From NCBI GenBank assembly GCA_949987565.1, contig OX465111.1, forward strand, positions 3,198,459 through 3,262,458: a stretch of DNA of 64,000 nt, written 5' to 3'. The stretch comes from Luidia sarsii. Lineage: Eukaryota; Echinodermata; Asteroidea; Paxillosida; Luidiidae. Shown here one piece after another: positions 12,346-22,900 of the stretch; positions within the stretch are counted from its first letter, which is position 1, and every line of letters starts with the position of its first letter. The translations under genes were made by a program, and so were the position numbers. The notes beneath the pieces were generated by a model, which saw nothing but the letters and a program-made list of their open reading frames with translations, was not told the origin of the DNA and ran no database searches.

Positions 12346-12528
12346 CGCAGTGGCTGTTGTTACGGCAGTCATCCGTGTGGTTCCCTGACTTGATTGTATT
12401 TCGTCAGCATTGCAGGCTGGTTGAACCAGTCTATTAGCTGATAGTCTGGTTCCAAGAGCTAAACATCCTGACAAATACTGTTAAGTCGGGGAACCACACG
12501 GACGACTGCCGTAACAACAGCCACTGCG
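12346..12528. mobile_element. Foldback MITE, Mutator-like (9-10 bp target duplication)
   Basis: The terminal inverted repeat of about 45 bp starts CGCAGTGGCTGTTGTTACGG and reads into CCGTGTGGTTCC. Flanks are TAAACTTTAA (left) and TAAACTTAA (right), a 9-bp target duplication with one extra T. A relative with 9-bp duplications sits at 43733-44456. No coding capacity. Nine-bp duplications suggest the Mutator superfamily. Confidence 0.75.
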
Positions 12529-12529
12529 T

Positions 12530-14330
12530 AAACTTAAAGACAAGAATTGACCACATAGGAATCTGCTTTGAACATTTCCCGGTTTCGCCCTTCGCCTTTC
12601 CGTGAAAATCATCAAGAAAACACACAAATGAATTTCCTATCAAAATAAATTATTTAATTAGGAAAACCCCTCGAGTTTAGACTTAACAGAAAGCAACACG
12701 ACGACATAATTGTTTGACTTATTACTTACCTTTTAAGGGATCCCTCATCTGTAAAGTTATATATAGCCGTGTTAGTATTCTACAAGCATCTGAATATCTG
12801 CCTTTTTAAAAAATAAGACATACCACTTGGTAAAACGTCTACCCTGGATTCCGAAACACGTCCCTTCATCCTCTCAGACATTTGTGCTTTCATCCGTTCA
12901 GATACATCCGAGTTTTCAACAAAAATAACAACAACACTAAACCAGTCCATTGCCCCCCAAAAACCCCGGACAAACCGCAGCCAAACCAAACAGTTCGCTG
13001 ATGCAACACCTAGTGACACGCCGGTCGACCGCCTGCTCGCTCGCTCGCTTTCACAACCGCATTCACCTCGCAATCTACAACACAGAAGAGTCCCCGATTC
13101 ACAAGACAACAACGCTCTGGTTTAATAAGCCCACCAACACTTACATCACAACATTTACTTCATGTTTTTTTTCTTTCTTTTACAAGAGCCTGACAACGCT
13201 ACTTACAGCACTGTTCTTTTCTAGGAGTATACACAAGCAAGCACTCTGGGCAAAGTATGCAGTCTGAAGGCCAGACTGCAACAATGCATGTAAACACCGC
13301 CTTGACACAAATTCAACACTGCATTTACACAGGGAACGACATTGGATTTACACTGTCGATAAGTTAAAAGGTACACCGAATATACACCTTCCGACACCTC
13401 TACTCATCACCTTCATCTCTGCAGAGGCAAAATGACCCGAATTGCTTGATGTGCACCAGTGTTGTCGTCAGAAACTCTTTTTTTTAAGAGTGCTAGTTCA
13501 AGTACTTGCCCATGAGTACGAGCACAAGCACTTGATCATGAGTATAAAAATGAATACAGGATGTCTATGATGAAAATTGATACAAATTGAAGCATTTGTA
13601 CAATACTGGTACAACACTAATCTTCACTGCCACTGAAGCATCCTTTTTCCCACTCTTCACGCCAAATTTCAGTCAGTTAACTTTCCAAGTAAAAATCACA
13701 CCTCTTTCCCTGGTGTATATCTCTCACAGAGTCCGTAATACCTTCCTATCATGAATAGTGATGAATGTTAACCGTTAATACGCAATTCGCGTCGGTACTG
13801 GATCCATGTCCATAAACCCATTCCCAAAATTCATCCTTTGACGTACCAAGCAATTTTCTTATCACGGCATTCTTGCAAGACTCTCACGAGTTTTCTTTGG
13901 AAATAAAAAACAAACCATAAACACTCGCCTGACATTGGAGATCACGTTAAAAACCACAGAATTCACTCTTTAATACACTTACAGTTACTACAATCTTCCC
14001 CTGGTATTAAATTCCTTCAAAATTCTCCTCTTGTGGACAGGTGAAACGTTATCCCAATCTGAATGTCAGTTCCAAAAACAAATCTACTTTTCAGCTCACA
14101 TTCCTAACCAGGGCTCCAAAATATTTTCCACTTACAAACTCGACCACCAAACTCATTGCCATAGATAAAAAGCTACTGGTTTAACTGTTCATCCATTTTA
14201 TTTTCGAATCATGCTCATTTCAATAGCCATTCAAAATGACTGAACAATGGGCACCACCCGAATCAGTGTAGTTAGTTAACTTTCACTTACTTCTTCCAAC
14301 TCAACCAAACATATAGTTTTTATAGAGATC
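12530..14330. other. No gene recognised
   Basis: Sequence downstream of TARDBP. Short open frames at 12780-13267 overlap on both strands and show no family match. Confidence 0.4.
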
Positions 14331-14332
14331 AA

Positions 14333-14492
14333 GAATATGGGTGATTCACATAAGTGCGCCGTTAAGAGTTTGCAACGAGTTGGCCAATCACAAGGCTTGT
14401 CTTGAAAGGGTCGACAGATTCCGAGCATTGTGATTGGCCAATGCGTTGCATGCTAGCTCTTCAGGGCGCACTATTATGAATCTCCCGAATTG
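14333..14492. mobile_element. Small foldback MITE downstream of TARDBP
   Basis: The arms pair GGTGATTCACATAAGTGCGC (left) with GCGCACTATTATGAATCTCC (right), then TTGGCCAATCACAA with TTGTGATTGGCCAA. Total about 160 bp, with no coding potential. Confidence 0.7.
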
Positions 14493-16916
14493 TTGGCGGA
14501 GGTGGCATTTAAAACTAAATCTAATGTGCGTTTGTGAAATGAAAAGGCCACCAAGATTTTCAGAAGCGGAATGCCATGGGGACTAATGATACACGGAAGA
14601 AACCTTCCAAAAACAATGAGCCTATAATGTTCTTTTAAAAATCTCAAACAAACAAAAAATATAAAAAAGATATCGTGCAAATGGTGCTTCTGCAAACTAA
14701 TCCTACTTTCACCACGATCTAATAAAAACACCACATCTTTGACAGGCCATGAACATTTCTGTACACCACCTTAGTGACATCCATTGGAAATACAGTTCAG
14801 TTACATCACAGTCCCATTGCTTTGCAAATCCATTTACTCGGTCATAACACATTGATACAAAGGCCAGAAGTCAAATCTCTAAGAGCTTCTTCAACACGGG
14901 ATAAGCCGGTTGTCTTTTGGTCAGTTTCTGACAACCGATGGCTGAAAGCATTCCATGAAAGGCAAGGTCTTTGAATTAGTGCTTAAGAGGCTCTATGAAA
15001 ATTGAGTCCTGGTTCCTTTCGAGACAAATCCATTTTCAAAGCTTGTACATCCTTTTAAGCATAACCCTCGAAAATCCATCACCCAGTTGGCAGTAAGAGC
15101 ACAATATAGGACTGCACAAGGCACTACGATACTTCACAGCATCTCATGTCTCTAACCATCTCCCCCCAAAATATCATTCCTTAACATCTACATTGCTTTA
15201 GTAATCAAGGAGTTTGATGGACACTGGTCTGCAGTCAAATCTAATATCCAATCCAATTCCAATTCATTCCCATCATTCATTTAACACAATCTCAACCTTT
15301 TTAAAGATACAATACTCCACCAGCCTTTGAACAAAACAGATTTCCTTTCACTATAAAACTATCTCACACTGGATTCCCTCTCAAGGAAAGAATTGATCCA
15401 AACCTCGTCAAACCTTTTTTTATCATCCCTTTCCAGATTGGGTCACAGAAACGCCTCCCTTTATCCATCCCAGATCCATCCACATTGAAACGGATCCGAT
15501 TCATCTCCATTCAGAACACCACGACGGACCTCCCGCTGTCAAAAGTAGTGCAAATACAATTTGTACTTACCAATTTCAGTTTAGCTGGAAACGTTCTCAA
15601 ACGGTAACAACCGCATTTCCCGGCTTTTTTGCACCGCAGAAATTTGGAGACAGTTGGAAAAATACACAATCCCTCAAATGAGGCTGACAGTTTGATCAAT
15701 TTCATACTAATTAGGATGACTCAATGAAGATTTGATTTGATTTTAATTCTAATTTTAAAAAAGGTTTTCGCAAAGGGGGAAAATTAACCCCAACCCTTCC
15801 TGAACAACCAACATTCAGGAAGGGTGTGTGCCATCGAAGTAATTTGGACAAGAAAATTTCATTTAACCTATTAAAAAAGAAAATAAAATAAAGGTAAAAC
15901 CCACTTGAAGCAGGTCTCGACCAAATGGATGGAAACATTCTTCAGAATTTGGGCCAAAATTTGAAAAATTGATTGAAAAAAGTCCAATTACAATGTAACA
16001 AGGCAATGTGCCAACTTACCACCCCTTGCGACACAACCAACGTATCACAGGAAAAATTGGGTGAAGGAATATAAAGAATGTGCACGTACTTACAGACGTT
16101 CAAAGCATTGGCTTTGATTCTATTGGTTGTCGTGCGAGATAGAACCCAAGATGGTTTTGAAGTTGTTGTTTTTTGGAAAAATAGGCTATTCAAAGTGCTT
16201 CCTGCAAGAATCTATTGTCAGACTGACAAGGGGATGAGATTACTGCTGCAAGATGATGACAAGATTGCATCATCGTTGAGGTATTAGTATCACAGAAAGA
16301 TTGAAAGAGCCATGTTCCCATTGGACTTGTTTTGGGTCAAATCCCAATTAAATTAAATTGAATCCCAAAAGGGGTACACTAATGCCCCTGTTAAGTTACC
16401 AGCAGCCTTGATGTACAACTAAGAAGCTGAAAATGGTCACAGAAACTTTCCGCTCAGCCACGGTAACATCAACAGTGTTCATACATAGAACCTGATTTTT
16501 GTGCCGAGGAGAATGTGCTCAGGCAAGGCAAATGCCTTACTTGATATTCATGACAAGATTTGAAGGTTTGCACGGAGGTTTGCAGAACGCAGACAATTTG
16601 TGGTGACACCATGAATGCCGTTTTCGTTCAGGAAGGAGTGTGGCTCTGAGAAGCCCCAGGAACTTAGTGTCTCAGACAGTGTCTACTCTGCCGAACGTCA
16701 GCAGACACGTTGTAATGAGAGGGCCGTCAAATGTGTGACATTTCACCAGCCATTCAAGGAAAATGAACATTCCATCAAGGTGAAATGAAAAGAAAGTCCA
16801 AATGGGGAACCCAAGGCAAAATTCCCATTTCAGAATGTTACGGTAAGTTACCGCGAGAAAAAAAAACCACCCCGCCAAAATGTCTGATGGGAACATGGCT
16901 TCAGTCTTTGATGAAT
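14493..16916 (-). other. TARDBP 3' flank, probably containing its 3' UTR
   Basis: No independent gene recognised. The stretch is AT-rich and immediately downstream of the TARDBP stop on the minus strand. I saw no close canonical AATAAA, so the 3' UTR end is not fixed; a candidate AATAAA complement lies near 14205. 16575-16730 carries a degenerate half of the GGTGACACCATG hairpin family. Confidence 0.4.
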
Positions 16917-19900
16917 CTACCAGCCACTTCCACCACTCTTGCTATCTCCCATGAGGTAGCCCGGACTACCCGTATCACCCACACTGGACTGGCTGGACCC
17001 CCAGCCCAGGGACTGCTGGCCCGATCCGTACCCCCCACCGCCGCCGCCGCCGCCGCCGCCGCTGTTGGACGTGGGCATGCCCTGGTTGGGCACCTGAGAG
17101 GACTGGGCGCCGGGCGACATGGCCACCTGCGTCTGCTGCGACTGCTGCGAGGGCTGCTGCTGCGAGGGCGGCGGCTGGTTGCCCTGCTGCTGCATGCCCT
17201 GCTGCATGCCCTGGGCCAGCATGTTGCTCATCATGCCCCAGCCCGCCTGGCTCAGGGCGGCCAGCATGGCCTGGTTCCAGGGGAAGTTGCCCATCTGGCC
17301 CGGCCCTTGCCCGCCCGGGTTGCCGCCCATGCCCCCGCCGCCCATCCCGCCTCCGCCGCCCATCCCGCCCCCCATCCCGCCGCCCATCCCCCCTCCGACG
17401 CTGGACGAGTTCACCTGGTTCCCCGGGCCCCCGATACTACCTTGGTCTCGGTCGCGGTAGTTGTCGCCGCCTCTGGCCCCGATCTTCCCGCCTCCTCGCC
17501 CCCGGCCTCGCTGGGCGTAATCACCTCGGGTGTAGTACCTCCCTTGATCCGAGTAACCTGTCAAAGGTCAAAGTTTACCCAGTCAGTTTTTCCCATTACT
17601 TCCATTGACACCCTTAGCTTTGTCTACACTTCTACTCCACAAAGCAAAAAATAACAGCCAAATTGAATTGAACTGAAAAGTTATCCAGCAGTTAGTGGAT
17701 TAATGCTTCTGACTGGTGCCTCCACCCCAGCCAACACAGTTGACTATTTGGAAAGCCCACCATCTAAGGGCTGGAAAGTTCAGGTGGTTAGAGAGCTGGT
17801 ACATAAAGCAATGGCCCGAGTTCAAATTCCGGCCTGCTAATCTAATAAAGTTGAAGCTTGTATACCAAAGTATATTTTAAATCCACGATAGCCCCTAACA
17901 CTTCAGAAAACCATAGCTTTTAACCTGCAAAGGTTTGGTTAATGCCCCTACACAACATTGGTAAGATCGAAAAACAGAAATGTTCACAGATTAACATGAA
18001 ACTTATACAGTTTGAAGATGGTTATAGCAGAAACCTCGCACTGAAATATTTCTGCCTAAAATGTTGTTTTTGGGGAGAAAAGAGTAAAATAAATCGTTTA
18101 CGTCTCACCCAGATCTAAAGTATATTTCGAAACAGTACGGCGTTGAATGCTGCATTTTCGCAAAAACAAATGAAGCGGTTTTCACGATTTTCTTGAGACT
18201 CAGTTGGCAGATTGAGCTAAAATTTCCACAGGTGTGCTATTTCATGCATATGTTGGATCAGGCAACGTATGGATGCTATTCTTTGACCTCGACCAATGTT
18301 GTGTAGGGGCTTTAAGCCAGAGGTATCAGGTTCAAATTCCAGGCAGTCACATTTTCTTTGCCATTTTTCAAAATGGTGAAATCTGCACCTAACTGTTTCG
18401 TAATTAAAAAAGTGATACATACAAGCAAAATGTTTACTGACTGAAATGCAAATCAAGCAGGACCTAGCAGGACCTTTCTCAAAAGCAGAAAAAATTGATG
18501 CCTTTGACCTTGGCCGTATGTCAGGTAATGGTGCAGGAGCCATAGCAATAGCCCAAACTGTGACCCTCAAAATCTAAGCCATGATTTTCCAGTCTATGTG
18601 CCATGATGCCATAGCACGTCTGTGAGCCTCAGCACTTCCCTACCTCCTCTGTCTACGTAGCCATAGCCGCCCTGGTGGTGGTCGCCGTCTCCCTGCATTC
18701 TCATCTTGGGGTTCTTGGGCTCAGCACGGTTCACCTGCAAACTTGTCCCCTTCGAAGGACACCAAAATTAGAGCATTACCACAGATGCCAAACAGAAACC
18801 AATAGTTCTACAAAGCGATGCCAAAATAGAGGGCCAAAAAACGACTCTTGGAAATTGAGCAGGCCTTAAATTTTGATACTCGAAGGACATTTCTGCAAAC
18901 AAGCCTCGGTGGACCTTTAATCTAGCCTTGGCGCAGTGCAAAGTGTCATGGTTACCCTGCCAACTGGCCTGGGTGCCCTGCCAACTGGCCTGGGTGTCCT
19001 ACCAACTGGCCTGGGTGTCCTGCCAACTGGCCTGGGTGCCCTGCCAACTGGCCTGGGTGCCGCTGCCAACTGTCCTGTGTGCCCTGCCAACTGGCCTGGG
19101 TGCCCTGCCAACTGGCCTGGGTGCCCTGCCAACTGGCCTGGGTGCCCTGCCAACTGGCCTGGGTACCTCTGCCAACTGGCCTGGGTACCTCTGCCAACTG
19201 GCCTGGGTGCCCTGCCAACTGGCCTGGGTACCTCTGCCAACTGATCTGGGTGCCCTGCCAACTGGCCTGGGTGCCCTGCCAATTGGCCTGGGTACCTCTG
19301 CCAACTGGCCTGGGTATCTCTGCCAACTGGCCTGGGTGCCCTGCCACCTGGCCTGGGTGCCCTGCCAACTGGCCTGGGTGTCCTACCAACTGGCCTGGGT
19401 GCCCTGCCGACTGGCCTGGGTGCCCTGCCCAACTGGCCTGGGTGCCCTGCAACCTGGCCTGGGTGCCCTGCCAACTGGCCTGGGTGCCCTGCCAATTGGC
19501 CTGGGTGCCCTGCCCAACTGGCCTGGCTGCCCTGCCAACTAACCTGGCTACCCTGCCAACTGGCCTGGGTGCGTCTGCCAACTGGCCTGGGTGCCCTGCC
19601 AACTTGCCTGGGTGCCCTGCCAACTGGCCTGGGTGTCCTGCCAACTGGCCTGGGTGTCCTACCAACTGGCCTGGGTGCCCTGCCCACTGGCCTGGGTGTC
19701 CTACCAACTGGCCCGATGCTAGGGTGTTAAAGTCCACCGATCTGTGCTATACTTCACCCCTTGTACCTTGTAGATATGATCTTCGCTCGCCACCACGGTA
19801 GCAACGTCAGACCTTAGGAACGTCACAAAGCCGAAACATCGGTAAGGCTTGGGAATGTAGACGTCGGTCACCTCGCCGTACTTGGTGAAATAGTTGTACA

Positions 19901-22900
19901 GGTCTTCCTTGGTCATGTCTTGAGGCATCCGTCCCACAAACATCTTCTTGGAGTCTTGGGAATTCTGCAACTTGGAAACAGACAAGGGATATGAGTGAAA
20001 CTTCAGTGGCTGGACTGAGTTGGACTAGTCAGCAAGTTCTTCTGACCCAACAAGGATACTTCCCTTGTGAGATGAACAGCAGCTAATGGTTCAATGCACC
20101 CCAGCAAAGATATCTGACTATTTGGGAAGGCCGCCATCTATGGACTAGATAGCTCAGATGGTATAAGCGCTGGTATACGTCATGCCAGAGGTCTCAGGAT
20201 CAAATCCCAGTCCATTCAAATGTTCTTTTCCACTTTTGGACAAGTTAATGGTTAAATCAGGGTTCGACATTAGCGGTTCCCCACTTGCCCGGGGCAAGTA
20301 AAATTTCACGTCGGGCAAGTAAAATGTTCACGTTAAAATTTACTTTTGTACAATTTTGATAGTTGCATAATTGAAAAAAATCAAAGTCCTTGCCCAAAAC
20401 GAGCCAATTATATTGTTCGCATTGTTACGATTATTATTCTGAAAAAGCGGAGCTTTTTTCGTCTGCTGACGAGCGCACGCGATCTGCGAGCACAGATTGT
20501 ATCCTGCACCGCTACAGTGTATTATAAAGGCCATGCGCAGGTGATGGGTTATGAAAATTTGAAATTATAATGAATCACAGCTTTTAGCAAACTCAAAACG
20601 CCATTGAAAGGCTTAAGTGATTTAAGATTATTGCGACAATTCAATTTTTTAATGTTTTCTTTTATTTTCATTTTCGGGCAAGTAGATTTCCCATTCGGGC
20701 AAGTAAAAATATGAAATGGGATAATTTCACTTGCCCGAAGGGCAAGTAAACAAAATTGTTAGTGTGGAACCTTGGTTAAATGCACCCTAGCAAAGATAGT
20801 TGACTATTTGGGAAGGCCGCCATCTATGGGCTGGATAGCTCAGATGGTATGAGTGCTCAGAGGAGGAAATTATTTCCCTTACCTTGGAGTCTGGGACTTT
20901 GACGTCGCAGTACCTGCCGTCAATGTTGTGCCTCTGCGACACCACAGAGCACTGAACCTTGTAGTCCTTGAACCGCACAAAGCCAAAACCTTTGGACTGG
21001 TTCTCGAGGTTCTTCTTAATCTGATGGGAGAAACATTTCATCAATTGGAACGAGAGAAGATGAAAAAAAGAGAATGGTCAGAAACCACACGATAACAATG
21101 TGTGACAATTGACCAGTCATTCCTAGCAAGCAAGTCCGAGGGGCAACACAAGGTAGAGTTACTGTCTGCAACGCTGCAATAAAGTTAACACATGCCTGTG
21201 TGACAAGAAAGTCCAATGGGAAAGATCTTGTCCAGTCCAAATTTGTTTTGCCATTTTTTTTCAAATTGTATACAAATTTCACAGTCAGTTTTCCTCTTTT
21301 TTTTATATTTAATTGAGGAATCGAAGAGGGCCTGAAGTTCTGATCCTAGCAAGAACTTTCTCAAAGGTAGAGGAGAGAGGTCCTCCTAGGATCGAAACGT
21401 CGGGCCCTCATAATTCATGATATTTGCATGTGGGCCATTTTAGTCAGCAAGCAGTTTGCGAAATTAGTGTGCATTACTCTGCGGGGTTTCCTTGGAACTG
21501 CCCGGGTCTGAGGAGGTAACTGGGCCCAATTTCGGATAATCTCGGGGTCGAAGTCGCACCGGGTTGAAAAAAGCTTGGTTTGCATGAATTAAGTGTGAAA
21601 CGATACCGGATTGAAAGCGGCGTTGAAAAAAAATTCAATTTTCAACCCGGGCCGAGAATTTCTCAACCCGGGTTAAGAGGCTGCAGTGTGAAAAGGCCTA
21701 TACAGCGTTACAACAATTGCAGCGACGTGTAACTTTCCTGACATCAAGCTCGGGGGGGCGTGCCTACCTCGCACATGAGTACTTCCCCAAAGTTCTTCTC
21801 GAAATACTCCCTCATGCTGGCCACTGTGGTCTTCCAGGCCAGGCCCAGGACGATCAGGTCCACCGTCTTGTTCTCCACCCGCCGGGTCTTGGCCGAGTTA
21901 TTCTCGCTGCTGTCCTCCCCCTTGCGCTTGTTATCTGCAGGAGGGGCGAGAGAGAGAGAGGAGGGGGAGAATGCTCCAATAACCGTGGCAACGCGGTGGA
22001 TACAAATCCAGGATTTTTTTTGTGGATTTTTTTTCAAGGTTCAGGAGAGGATTTCACAAAGCCCTTTTTTTAATTAATTATTTTATTTTTTTACGAAAGT
22101 CGCCCAAAACAAGGCCTCAAAAGGCCACTCAAGCCAAGTGAGGGCTAAACGAAAGTAATGAGAAGAACCAGGAGCAAACTAGATCAGGAGGAAGAAAGAT
22201 GAACATTTATGTTACGTTTGAATAGGGACAAGTTATAAGAAAGGGGAAACAGGTTTTAGGTAGAGAATTCCAAAGTGCGGCAGTGCGCGGGAAGAAGCTA
22301 GATGTGTACTGCTGCTTAGTAGTGGCTTTAGGTGCAATCAAGCATTGTATGACTATGTAACTCAACTTGCAATTGATAACCCTTCGTAGTTGACCAATGA
22401 AAGTTGACCAATGAAAATTGCCACACTAGCCACATAATTCACTCAAAAGCAGGCGGGAAAAAACACATGCAAATTTACAAATACAAAGGGGCTCACATAA
22501 CCCTTTTAACTAGCGTATGTAATGGACAACACCGCGAGTGGAAGAAAAAAGAAATCCTGACTGAAAACCAGGCAGGCTTTCGGAAGGGAAGAGATGTACG
22601 GTGGAGCAGATCGGAAACCTTAGAATGCTTTGCAAAAAATACAGAAATTGTGGACGTGTTGTATTTCACAACTTCATAGACTTTAACAAAATCATTCGAT
22701 CAAGTATCATGGCTGTGGCACACGATGAAAAAGTTGTCTGTATGTTTGGATCCAAGCATGCTCTTCTCAAAGGCCTCTGCCTTTGGGAAAGGTAGATTGG
22801 TCACACAAAGGACACAATGGCATGTCTGGTTCAATCACTATACAAGCCTCACGCTTTAGTTTTTTTTAACTAGCCCAGCGGGCTAGTAAATTGAGTTTTT

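Noticed and set aside
16785..17654. Plus-strand frame of 289 aa opposite the last TARDBP exon
   Set aside because: Antisense shadow of the GC-rich Gly/Gln/Met-coding exon; no independent features.
18917..19801. Long overlapping open frames on both strands in the TARDBP intron
   Set aside because: The 21-bp unit keeps frames open; no conserved protein, and the region is bounded by proven TARDBP exons 4 and 5.
22404..22795. An intact LINE ORF
   Set aside because: RT motifs are in different frames with stops and a MITE insertion; it is a relic.
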